35,178 bases of DNA from Streptomyces minutiscleroticus (GTDB lineage Bacteria > Actinomycetota > Actinomycetes > Streptomycetales > Streptomycetaceae), in assembly GCF_014650875.1 (NCBI RefSeq), contig NZ_BMVU01000059.1:1-35178 (forward strand), written 5' to 3'. Shown here one piece after another: positions 16,623 through 24,533 of the stretch (the stretch's first letter is position 1; every line of letters starts with the position of its first letter). Both the position numbers and the translations under genes were made by a program. Under the pieces are notes generated by a model. The model was not told the origin of the DNA and made no database searches. It worked only from the letters and a program-made list of their open reading frames with translations.

Positions 16623-17506
16623 GCGAGCTGTACCGGTTGATCCATGCGGAGAAGGCGACGTACCCGATCGTCCTGCTGTGCCGGGTGCTGAAAGTCGCCC
16701 GCTCCTCCTACTACGCATGGTGCGAGGGCGAGGCGGCCCGCCGTGCCCGGCAAGCCGCCGACGATGCGCTCGCGCACGAGATCACCGTGGTGCACATCGC
16801 CTCCCGCCACACCTACGGTGTTCCGCGCATCCACGCCGAACTACGCCGCCTGGGACGGCGGGTGAACCGCAAGCGCATCGCCCGTGTGATGCGTGAGCGC
16901 GACATCCGTGGTGTCACCCGGCGCAGACGGCGTTCGCTGACCCGGCCCGACAAGAAGGCGACGCCGGCCCCGGACCTGATCGGCCGCGACTTCCACGCCG
17001 AGCGGCCCGGCATCAAGCTGATCGGCGACATCACCTACCTGCCCACCGCCGAAGGCTGGCTCTACCTCGCCTGCTGGCTGGACCTGGCCACCCGCAAGGT
17101 CGTCGGCTACGCCATGGCCGACCACCACCGCGCCGAGCTCGTCGTCGACGCTCTCAACATGGCCCACGGCCGCGGCGGCCTGGAGCCGGGCTGCGTGGTC
17201 CACAGCGATCGCGGCAGCGAATACACCTCGGCCCAATTCCGCTATCGAATACGTGAGTTGGGACTGCGAGGCAGCTGCGGGCGGACCGGATCGTGCTTCG
17301 ACAACGCCGCCGCGGAGAGTTTCTGGGCCCTGCTCAAAGAGGAGATCGGCACCCGCGCCTGGCCCAACCGGGCCACTGCCCGAGCCGAGGTCTTCTCCTT
17401 CATCGAGACCTTCTACAACCGCCGCCGCCTGCGCAAGCATCGGACTTTCGGCTATCTCACCCCGGCAGAGACCAGGCAGCGGCAGCAGCACATCCTCGCG
17501 GCATAA
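16619..17506 (+). CDS. IS3-family transposase OrfB (DDE integrase core)
   Basis: 295 residues, full length. The N-terminal HTH_21 segment is HTYGVPRIHAELRRLG. The DDE triad is complete: Asp in LIGDITYLP, Asp in VVHSDRGSEY, Glu in AAAESFWALLKEE. The C-terminus RRRLRKHRTFGYLTPAE is typical. It starts at GTG, overlapping the orfA stop. With orfA and both ends present, the element looks able to move. Confidence 0.92.
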   Translation: MSELYRLIHAEKATYPIVLLCRVLKVARSSYYAWCEGEAARRARQAADDALAHEITVVHIASRHTYGVPRIHAELRRLGRRVNRKRIARVMRERDIRGVTRRRRRSLTRPDKKATPAPDLIGRDFHAERPGIKLIGDITYLPTAEGWLYLACWLDLATRKVVGYAMADHHRAELVVDALNMAHGRGGLEPGCVVHSDRGSEYTSAQFRYRIRELGLRGSCGRTGSCFDNAAAESFWALLKEEIGTRAWPNRATARAEVFSFIETFYNRRRLRKHRTFGYLTPAETRQRQQHILAA

Positions 17507-17523
17507 CGATCACGTGTCCGGGA

Positions 17524-18261
17524 TCACGGGGAAACTTCACGATCGAGATCCTCCAGCATCATGCACAGCAGATAGGCGTGGTGATCGTCGAACTGTCCGG
17601 TGAGTGCGGTCTCCAGGGCCGCCCGCTTGGCCTTCGCCTTTCCCTGGGCGAGCGTCGCGAGCTGCCGCGGATCGCGTTCGCCGCGGATGAGTGCTTCGAG
17701 CATCAGCCTGCCGGACAGCCCGAAGATGTTCCTCAGCACCGAGGACAGCTTGATCTGTGCGTCTTCCAGCACCTTCTCCACACGATGCTTGTGCCGTGTC
17801 CGTTCCTGGGTCAGCGCGGTCCGCAGCCGGGTGAGGTCCCGTAGCTGCTGCTGGGGCCGGTCGGGCACGAAGGAAGCACGCAGCATGCCGCGTTCTGCGA
17901 GCTTGGCCAGCCACACAGCGTCGAGCCTATCGGTCTTGGGGCGTCCGGGAACGTTCTTCACATCGCGGGCGTTCACCAGCCAGCACTGCAGGCCATGGGA
18001 CTCCAGCAGGAAGAAGAACGGCTTCCAGTACACGCCCGTAGCCTCCATCACCACGCGCCGGACACCCAGTTCCGTCAGACGATCCCCAAGTGCCAAGATC
18101 GCCTCCGTCGTCGCGTCGGAGTTCCACACCTCCTGCACCCGCCTGCCGGCACGGGACTCGTGCGGCACACGTACACACACCATCCTGCTGGCCTTCGCGA
18201 CATCGATCGCTGCAACCCGGTCCTCGACCTCCACCTCAAGGTCTGTCATCTCGGATCGCAT
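17524..18261 (-). pseudogene. IS110-family transposase, truncated at the C-terminus by the IS3 element
   Basis: About 240 residues. The N-terminal DEDD (RuvC-like) domain is intact: AAIDVAKASRMVCVRV (first Asp), VVMEATGVYWKPFFF (Glu), then KTDRLDAVWLAKLAERG (two Asp). It is followed by the coiled-coil linker (RTRHKHRVEKVLED). The C-terminal transposase_20 domain with its catalytic Ser, normally ending near residue 400, is missing because the frame runs into the right end of the IS3 element. The missing half is not seen on the other side of the IS3 copy, so a deletion accompanied or followed insertion. Confidence 0.85.
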
Positions 18262-18499
18262 ACCGTTCTCCTTGCGTCCGCTGCCGGTGTCGTGATGACG
18301 ACGGCCGCCCGGGGGCGGCGAGGGGAAACGAGAATCTAACCCGCCTGCTCAAGGCAACAGTGCGCAGCCCCTCAGATGCAGCCCCGGCACCAGACTCATT
18401 ACGGACTCGTTCGTCCACAGACTCTCGGCATCGGACGGGCAGCCGCCCCGCTCCCCATTTTCACGGCTGCGCCAACGTCCGGTAAAGCCGGTCACAGAT
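18262..18499. other. Gene-free stretch between IS remnants
   Basis: This holds the upstream part of the IS110 gene, including a perfect GC hairpin, GCCGCC-N4-GGCGGC (18304-18319), and sequence of no visible coding content. No RNA gene or regulatory motif was recognised. Confidence 0.4.
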
Positions 18500-19050
18500 A
18501 CTCGTTCGTCTTCGCTCCCACCTCCGCCTGGGCGAGGGTCACGGACCGGTGGTGGGTGACCGCGCAGAGCAGATGCCGGCGGGTGGCGGTCAGGTGGGCC
18601 GATCGCTCAAGGCCTTGCCATCGACGGCGATCACGCGACGCTGTCCGGACCTGGCCCCAGCGGCGTCGTGCCGGCTGGTGAGGTAGGCGCCGACCGCCCG
18701 GTCCAGGGCGTCACCGTCGACAGCCTGCAGGACACGCCCGATCGTGGTCTGTGAGGGAGCCCGGCGCCACTGGAGCGGATGACGGCGCACGCCGACGGCC
18801 GCCAGCAGGGCGTCCGAGGCCCGCTCCGCCCACTCGGCGAGTTCGGCGAGTTCGTCGACGCTCCTAGCTCCCGAGACGGCCGCACAGGCGCATATGAGGA
18901 GGATGGCGGTCAGCGAGTACCAACGCCCCGCCGCGCACGCGGGTCGGGCATCAGATCCAGGTAGGGGCGCAGGTCAGCGACCCGACCGCCGTCCAGCGGA
19001 CTCAGCTTCACCAGCACTGCAGGGACAGGAGAAGACACAGCGGCAGGCAC
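18500..19050 (-). pseudogene. ISAs1-type transposase, N-terminal half with two frameshifts
   Basis: From GTG 19050 the leftward frame reads VPAVLVKLSPLDGGRV and DLMPDPRARRGV. After a frameshift near 18920 it continues YSLTAILLICACAAVSGARS, VDELAELAEWAE, then SQTTIGRVLQAVDGDALD and RRVIAVDGKALSD. After a second frameshift near 18595 it continues ATRRHLLCAVTHHRSV and LAQAEVGAKTNE, and then stops. This is the ISAs1-type N-terminal DDE_Tnp_1-associated domain and the start of the catalytic core. The C-terminal half is absent. It overlaps in content with the fragment at 15835-16206, so the two are not simply halves of one copy. Confidence 0.75.
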
Positions 19051-19108
19051 GGGCCACCTTATGATCGTTGAGCTTAGACACCCCAATGATCACGAAGCCC
19101 GTGCCTGC
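19043..19108. repeat. 12-bp perfect inverted repeat at the ISAs1 gene start
   Basis: GCAGGCACGGGC (19043-19054) and GCCCGTGCCTGC (19097-19108) are perfect inverted copies with a 42-nt spacer. Inside, ATGATCGTTG and CAATGATCAC are also near-complementary. The left arm covers the GTG start of the ISAs1 gene. It may be the end of that element folded onto flanking DNA, or a site at the edge of the conjugative element. Confidence 0.55.
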
Positions 19109-19181
19109 TCTGCTATGCACTCCAACCGGTCACAGCCCGACCCAGCCGCACGACTCCGGAACTTGACCAAGCCCTGCAGCC

Positions 19182-20099
19182 TTACAGCTGTGTCCATGAG
19201 CGTGAGGAACCGCCGCGTAGCGGCGCCCATACGTCGCCGGACGCGCCGTGGACTTCGAGGTCCTCCAGGACCGCAGCGCCCAGCGGCACCTGCCGGGCCA
19301 TCGCCGCGACCAGCGGGTGCTGTTCCACCATGGCCTGCAGGTCGCTGATCCGGTGGTTGAGCACCTTGCGGGAGGCGCCCGTCAACACGAACAGCACCCG
19401 GGGGAAGACGGGATACCAGCGCAGCCAGATCAAACCCGCCCCGGCCGGCTGCTGCCGGGCCCGGTGCCGGCCTGCGGACTGCGGCACGTAGGTCCACAGC
19501 CGCGCGTACTCGATCAGCTTCGTGGCGAGCCGCTCGCTGCCCATGGTGGCGCGGTCGACCTCGACGAAGGCGCGCAGCTTGGTGCGCTCCTCTTCGACGC
19601 GGGTGTAGTGCAGGACGGCGTCCGCGATGATCCGTTCGCCGTCGGCGAGTGGGTGGGAGACCTCTGGGGTCCAGTCCAGGTAGCCGTGTTCGTCACCGCG
19701 CTTGCGGGCGTCGGTGACGAAGGCGAGATGGGTGCGGAGCACGGTCAGGGTGTGCGAGGTCTTCAGCGAGGCGGCCGTGGCCGAGCTGACCGGGTAGGGC
19801 GGCCTGCCGCGCAGCGGGGGAAAGTCCCGGGTCAGGCGGGTGCCCTCGCCGGTCAGGAACCAGGCACGGGTACGGCCCGCACGTGCCAGCACGGTGAAGT
19901 CGACCAGACCCTGCCTGCGCAGTCGGTTCAAGGGCGCGGAGATGGTCTGCCGCGCCGCGGCGGGTCGCAGCAGGTCGTGGAGCTGGGTGGTGGTGGCCAT
20001 CCGGTGCTGGCCGAGCGCGGTCAGCAGCTGGTGCGACAGTGGCTCAGCGAGGGCCGGTTGGATCTCGGGCGACGTGGTGGACCGAACGTGGGTGGTCAC
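19182..20099 (-). CDS. Replication-relaxation family protein
   Basis: 305 residues from GTG, overlapping the coupling-protein stop (GTGA). The N-terminal winged helix (QLLTALGQHRMATTTQLHDLL, LNRLRRQGLVDFTV) and the central restriction-endonuclease-like part (EVSHPLADGERIIADAVLHY, then RAFVEVDRATMGSERLATKL) fit the Replic_Relax family found on actinobacterial plasmids and conjugative elements. The ExD-like RAFVEVDR strand is present. Family members are suspected to act in replication or DNA processing for transfer; none is well characterised. It is the last gene of the ten-gene transfer operon, next to the IS nest. The C-terminus (GGSSRSWTQL) looks arbitrary, so a slight truncation cannot be excluded. 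Confidence 0.75.
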   Translation of the reverse strand: MTTHVRSTTSPEIQPALAEPLSHQLLTALGQHRMATTTQLHDLLRPAAARQTISAPLNRLRRQGLVDFTVLARAGRTRAWFLTGEGTRLTRDFPPLRGRPPYPVSSATAASLKTSHTLTVLRTHLAFVTDARKRGDEHGYLDWTPEVSHPLADGERIIADAVLHYTRVEEERTKLRAFVEVDRATMGSERLATKLIEYARLWTYVPQSAGRHRARQQPAGAGLIWLRWYPVFPRVLFVLTGASRKVLNHRISDLQAMVEQHPLVAAMARQVPLGAAVLEDLEVHGASGDVWAPLRGGSSRSWTQL

Positions 20100-22747
20100 T
20101 GGTACCTCTTCTTTCTGCGGTGATCGGTCGGCGTGCCGCCGGCAGCGGACGTGGCGCAGACGCCCTCGGTGAGAAAGCGGCTCAACGGATCGGGCTGGTC
20201 ATCGCGCTGGTCGTCGGTCGGGTCGGCGTGCGGGTGCAGTGGTCGGGCCTTGGCCAGCGCCTGGGCGGTCCGCTCCGCAGCGGCTGCTTGCCCGGGGCGG
20301 GCCAGGTGGGCGAAGACGGCGTCCAAGTGCGGGCCGGTGATCTTTACGGGGCCGATGCGGCGGCCTTGGACGGTGAACGACATGTAGTGCTCGAACCGGT
20401 CCAGCGCCGCCACCACGTCCGCGCCGGGCTGATCGCCCCACTCCGCGGTGATAGGTGAGATGGCCGCCGTCGAGCCGGCGGTGGAGGCGAGCGTGGAGGC
20501 GTTCTGCACCAGCGACAGGCGCACCGCCAGCGGCAGCCGGGCCAGCAGCTGGGTCATGCCGTGCACCTGGACCTTGTACTTGCGGAAGTCCTCGAACATC
20601 GCCGCGATCGTTCCCGGTGCCGCCCCGGTCAGGGTGATCAGCTCGTCGAAGTAGGCGCGGAAGGGCACCCGCTGCTCCTCGGGGGTGTCCCGGCGCGAGC
20701 GCCCCGCCCGCAGCAGGTCCCGGGCCAGCAGCGCGGTCAGCAGCCGGTCGGTGGGCCCGTTGCCGCCCGGGCACACCCACACCACCATCCGGGAGTCCAT
20801 CGCGGCGCGGATGTTGTAGGTGCCCACCGGCCGGCTGAGGAAGGCCCGGGTGACCGGGCTGGAGGCCAGGCGCGCGATCGGGTTGAGGACGACCGCGAAC
20901 GCCTCCGGCAGCAGGGTGGGGAAGACCGTGTGCCACCACGAGCGGGTCTCCTCCTCCAGCTGCTCCTCCACCGCTGCCAGCGCTGCGGTGCGGAAGTCCT
21001 GCTCGGTGAGCAGCGCCCGCACATGGAAGATCGTCGTCTGGGCTTCCGGCCGGCCGGCCCGGCAGGCGGCCGAATTGAGGGCGACCAGGACGGTGACCGC
21101 GGCGGTGAGGATGGTCAGGGCGCGCGGAGCGCTGGCATCGTCCCAGCCCAGTGCGGAGGCGAAGCCGTCACCGACGGCTTCGACGACCTCGTGCGCCACC
21201 TGGCCCTGGTGCATGCCCAGCGGATTCCACGAGCTGACCTGCGGGTTCGGGCCGCTGGCGTTGAGGTCGATGAGCGCGATGCGCTGGGCGAGGTGGTCGT
21301 GGGCCAAGAACGGCAGGGCGCGGGGCCAGGAGTCGCGGTGCGGGTCGACGAACAGCAGGCCGCCACCGGCGTGCGCCCATGCGATGGCCTGCGCCAGCGC
21401 GCGTTCGGTCTTGCCGCCGCCGGCCTTGCCCACCCCGACCTCGAACAGCGTCTCCTTGGCGTAGGTGGCGACCAGCCGCGCATGTCCGTCGGGGCCGTAA
21501 TAGATGCCCTGCAGCAGCAGGTCCGGGTCTTCGAAGGAGAAGGTGGGCAGGTCCCCGGCCAACAGCGGCAGCCGGCAGTGCACCGTGGGCGGCTTGAGCA
21601 GCCCGGTCAGCTCGTCCAGCCGCATCCAGTTGGCGCGCGGCGGCTGGCAGTGCCCCAGCTTCCAGCGGCGCTCGAAACCGCGGCGGCTGGGCCAGCGGTC
21701 GGCGCCGAACCGCCACGGACCCACCAGCAGACCGCGCATCGCCCACCGCGACTCGCCGCCGAACACGTCGAAGGCCGCCTGCAGCTGGGACAACCGGGCG
21801 TGCGCACGGCCCTCGACATTGGAGGCGCACAGCACCAACAGCTGCACCCGCACCAGGTGGTCGTCGGCGGCCAACTTGCCGAGCGCCTGCTCCGGATCGA
21901 CCCGGCGCGGGGTGGGCGGCATGACCAGACGGCCTCCACCCCCGCGCTGCTTGCCGCCGGCCAGTTGCTGCAGTTGCCACAGCAGGGAGTCCTCGATGCC
22001 GGTGGCGTCCTGGCGCACCCAGCGGGCCGCCCGCTGCGCCTCTTTGCGCTCCCGGCGCCGCGCCACACCGAGCAACTGCATGCGCCGCGACCTGAGCGAC
22101 CACTTGGGGGCGCGCTGGATCGACAGCCGTATGTCCGCCAGATCCCCCAGCTCCGCCCGCATGTCCGAGACGGCGTCGACCAGCGGTTGCAACGGGTCGG
22201 GCTCCAGCGGCACCTCCCGCAGGGACGCGGTGGGATTGCCGCGCAGGATGAACTCCGCCCGCACCACGTGCTCGCGCGGCTTGTCCACGATGGGCCGGCC
22301 CTTCTTCACCGTCACCTGCGGGCCGAACGGGGTGATGGACAGCAGCCGCTGCGCGCCGGCCGGGCCCTCGATGCGGTAGCGCAGTGGGCTGGAGCCGTCC
22401 GCGCGCAGCCGGATCTGCACCGCCTTGGCCCGGCGCGGCGCCCACCACGGCATGCTCGTGGAGGCCCGGGCCAGCTGCACGCCGCGGCGGAAGATCTCCT
22501 CCAGGTCCGGCTCGAAGTGCCGGGTGGGGATCAGCTCCAGCGCCATCCGCTCGGCCGAGGCCCGCACCGCCAGCTGCCGCACCACCAGCTCGCCCGCTCC
22601 CCACAGGGTTACGACGGTCAGGGCGGGCACGTACCAGTGGGTGAGCAGCCAGCCGACGATGTGGACGATCCCGGCGAGCAGGTCGAGGACCTGCCCGTAC
22701 GGCAGGGCGCTGGGCAGTCCGGTCAAGTGCGGGGTTGCGGCTTCCAC
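20096..22747 (-). CDS. VirD4/TraG-like coupling ATPase
   Basis: 883 residues from GTG with AAAGGAG 7-8 nt upstream, a better start than any in the longer frame. Two membrane segments lie near the N-terminus (within residues 15-55). The Walker A motif is GKAGGGKT (about 439-447, Lys446), followed by GGGLLFVDPHRD; a Walker B-like strand is PFRAYFDELITLTG. The C-terminal GMTQLLARLP (motor core) and STAAISPITAEW stretch are typical of actinobacterial VirD4/TraG-type proteins. It should bring the DNA to the secretion channel at the cytoplasmic membrane. The start overlaps the upstream gene by 25 nt, and its stop overlaps the replication-relaxation gene, so expression is coupled. Confidence 0.85.
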   Translation of the reverse strand: MEAATPHLTGLPSALPYGQVLDLLAGIVHIVGWLLTHWYVPALTVVTLWGAGELVVRQLAVRASAERMALELIPTRHFEPDLEEIFRRGVQLARASTSMPWWAPRRAKAVQIRLRADGSSPLRYRIEGPAGAQRLLSITPFGPQVTVKKGRPIVDKPREHVVRAEFILRGNPTASLREVPLEPDPLQPLVDAVSDMRAELGDLADIRLSIQRAPKWSLRSRRMQLLGVARRRERKEAQRAARWVRQDATGIEDSLLWQLQQLAGGKQRGGGGRLVMPPTPRRVDPEQALGKLAADDHLVRVQLLVLCASNVEGRAHARLSQLQAAFDVFGGESRWAMRGLLVGPWRFGADRWPSRRGFERRWKLGHCQPPRANWMRLDELTGLLKPPTVHCRLPLLAGDLPTFSFEDPDLLLQGIYYGPDGHARLVATYAKETLFEVGVGKAGGGKTERALAQAIAWAHAGGGLLFVDPHRDSWPRALPFLAHDHLAQRIALIDLNASGPNPQVSSWNPLGMHQGQVAHEVVEAVGDGFASALGWDDASAPRALTILTAAVTVLVALNSAACRAGRPEAQTTIFHVRALLTEQDFRTAALAAVEEQLEEETRSWWHTVFPTLLPEAFAVVLNPIARLASSPVTRAFLSRPVGTYNIRAAMDSRMVVWVCPGGNGPTDRLLTALLARDLLRAGRSRRDTPEEQRVPFRAYFDELITLTGAAPGTIAAMFEDFRKYKVQVHGMTQLLARLPLAVRLSLVQNASTLASTAGSTAAISPITAEWGDQPGADVVAALDRFEHYMSFTVQGRRIGPVKITGPHLDAVFAHLARPGQAAAAERTAQALAKARPLHPHADPTDDQRDDQPDPLSRFLTEGVCATSAAGGTPTDHRRKKRYQ

Positions 22748-23382
22748 GCGGAGGCTCCTTTCTTCGGCGAGGAGGTGCGGGTGAAGTGGAGATCGGTGAT
22801 GCGGTTGTCGGTGTAGGTGCCGCCGCGGTCGGCTCCGGCCCACACCAGGTGCACCACCGCCCGGTCCGGCCCGCCGTCCTGACGGGCGATGGCGGCCTGG
22901 ACGCGGAAGCGGGAGGTGGCGAACGCCGGGGCTACGGCCTGGGCGGTGTCGGTGAAAAGCGCGGGCCACTGCTCGCGTCCGATGCCGGTGGCGTCCGCGC
23001 GCAGCAGTGCGCGGCCGGCCTCGAGCAACTGGCGTTCGTCGGCCGCGGGCAGGTCGGCCGGCCAGGCTTCCTCCAGCGCCTGCTGGATGGCCCGGTCGCC
23101 TGCCGCGCCCTCGCCGTGCGGCGGCAGCGCCGACGCCGTGGCCTGCCGGGCCGGTGCACTGCCCGTGCTGGCTTCGGACGGCACGCCGACCGGTGACCGG
23201 CGTGGGGTAACTCCTGTCTTCGACGGCGTAGGCAGCGGGGCTGCACGCTGCGCCGGTGGCGCCGGTGCCGACGAAGAGGTTTCCCGGCCGGAGGGCAGTG
23301 CCAGCAGCAGGGCGCCGACGGCTGCCAGGACGACGGCGGTCAAAAGCAGCAGCCGCGGTGAACGCGTGGGAGGCGGGGTCAT
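22723..23382 (-). CDS. Secreted or membrane-anchored protein of the transfer operon, unknown function
   Basis: 219 residues. A signal or anchor segment is at residues about 11-29 (LLLLTAVVLAAVGALLLAL), followed by a Pro/Ser/Ala-rich stretch (to about residue 85), then a compact alpha/beta domain beginning AIQQALEEAWPADLP and ending with an RVQAAIARQDGG and AVVHLVWAGADRGGTYTDNRI strand pair. This resembles the extracytoplasmic NTF2-like domains often found in Gram-positive transfer operons, but I cannot name a family. It overlaps both neighbours (ATGA at its start). Confidence 0.7.
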   Translation of the reverse strand: MTPPPTRSPRLLLLTAVVLAAVGALLLALPSGRETSSSAPAPPAQRAAPLPTPSKTGVTPRRSPVGVPSEASTGSAPARQATASALPPHGEGAAGDRAIQQALEEAWPADLPAADERQLLEAGRALLRADATGIGREQWPALFTDTAQAVAPAFATSRFRVQAAIARQDGGPDRAVVHLVWAGADRGGTYTDNRITDLHFTRTSSPKKGASAWKPQPRT

Positions 23383-24533
23383 AGAAGGCGGGCTCCTCCC
23401 GCGTAGCCGGACATGGCGTCGACGGGGTCCAGGCGTACGACTGCGCCGGGGCGGGGTGCGTTGATCATCTGGCCGCCGCCGGCGTAGATGCCGACGTGGT
23501 AGATCGTGGCGTCCAGTCCGGGGGCGTAGGCGTAGAAGACCAGGTCGCCGGGCTTGAGGGCTTTGGTGCCGTGGCTGGCGGGGATGCGCCGGCCCACGGA
23601 GGCCTGGTCGGCGGCCAGCCGCGGCAGCTGGATGCCGGCCTGGGCGTAGGCGTAGACCGTGAGCCCTGAACAGTCGAAGCCGACGACCCTCTCGCCGTGC
23701 TGCCCGCCCGGCGAGCAGCAGATGCCGGTCGATTTGCCGTGGGCGTTGCCGCCGCCCCAGGAGTAGGGGACACCGCGCTGGGAGAGCGCGGCCTCGAGAA
23801 CGGTGCGGACGGTGCCGGTGACATGGGCCAGGTCGGTGCCCTTGGCGGCCGCGGTGTACTGGTCGATCCAGCCGCGCACATTGGCCAGGTACTCGCCGGA
23901 GTGGTTGTACTGCAGGATGGCGGCCTTCAGCTGAGCGTCCTTGGCCAGGTCGCGGCCGTTGCCGCACAGGTAGACGGCGGCACCCAGCGCGGCATCGTCT
24001 GCGTTGTGCGGATCAGCTCGCTTGTCTCCATTGCCGTCCTTGCCGACGTCCTCCCAGGTGGAGGGCAGGAACTGGAACGGGCCGATGGCGCGCTCGCCGC
24101 GGGCGGTGCCGTCCCAGCGCCCGCCGTCGGTGTCGGAGAAGACGGTGGTGTTGCCGCCGGCGCCGGAGCCGTTGAGGAGCACGCCGTAGATCCTGGGACG
24201 GATGTCACCGGCATCGGTGACGGAGCGGCCGGCGGCGTGATCAGACTCCACCTTGGCGATGCCGGCCAGGATCGGCCAGCGCATGCCCCGGCATTGGGGC
24301 ACGTGCCGGCCGACCTTGGTGACCGCGTTCTTGTAGGCGGCGAGCATCTGCGGCGGGATGTCGGCCGCGCTGCCGCCCTCGGCGATCCCGTCGTTCTGCG
24401 CGGCCAGCTGCTGGGCGACGGCCGCGCTGATCGCGCTGGTGACGGGGGCGGCGCAGCACACGGCGGCGAACAGCAGCACCATTACGCCACAGCCCCACTT
24501 GGCCGTCCGGCCGCGGCGGCGGATTCGGCTCAC
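23379..24533 (-). CDS. Bifunctional cell-wall hydrolase: lytic transglycosylase plus NlpC/P60 peptidase
   Basis: 384 residues from GTG, overlapping the upstream stop. A membrane anchor or signal lies at residues 16-40. The lytic transglycosylase-like domain (about 80-215) has the catalytic Glu96 in GIAKVESDHAAG and the AIGPFQFLPSTW motif. The NlpC/P60 domain (about 245-380) has the catalytic Cys288 in FDCSGL and His346 in YHVGIY, with PGDLVFY between. Such two-domain enzymes (VirB1/TcpG type) open peptidoglycan for the conjugation channel in Gram-positive elements. Both active sites look complete. Confidence 0.9.
   Translation of the reverse strand: MSRIRRRGRTAKWGCGVMVLLFAAVCCAAPVTSAISAAVAQQLAAQNDGIAEGGSAADIPPQMLAAYKNAVTKVGRHVPQCRGMRWPILAGIAKVESDHAAGRSVTDAGDIRPRIYGVLLNGSGAGGNTTVFSDTDGGRWDGTARGERAIGPFQFLPSTWEDVGKDGNGDKRADPHNADDAALGAAVYLCGNGRDLAKDAQLKAAILQYNHSGEYLANVRGWIDQYTAAAKGTDLAHVTGTVRTVLEAALSQRGVPYSWGGGNAHGKSTGICCSPGGQHGERVVGFDCSGLTVYAYAQAGIQLPRLAADQASVGRRIPASHGTKALKPGDLVFYAYAPGLDATIYHVGIYAGGGQMINAPRPGAVVRLDPVDAMSGYAGGARLL

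Larger units (their letters stand above)
16255..17539 (+). mobile_element. Complete IS3-family insertion sequence
   Basis: The element carries orfA and orfB between imperfect terminal inverted repeats of about 28 bp. The left end (16255-16283) begins TGAAGCTTCCCC, and the right end, read on the minus strand from 17539, begins TGAAGTTTCCCC; the match continues through GATC..GGACAC. The element is about 1285 bp. I see no 3-4 bp direct repeat at its borders. Its right end lies inside the C-terminal part of an IS110-type gene, so it inserted into older IS DNA. Confidence 0.85.

Noticed and set aside
20561..22816. Long plus-strand open frame opposite the coupling ATPase
   Set aside because: It is a GC-bias shadow: Arg/Gln/His-rich, no motif, no ribosome site, and the opposite strand has clear VirD4-type motifs.
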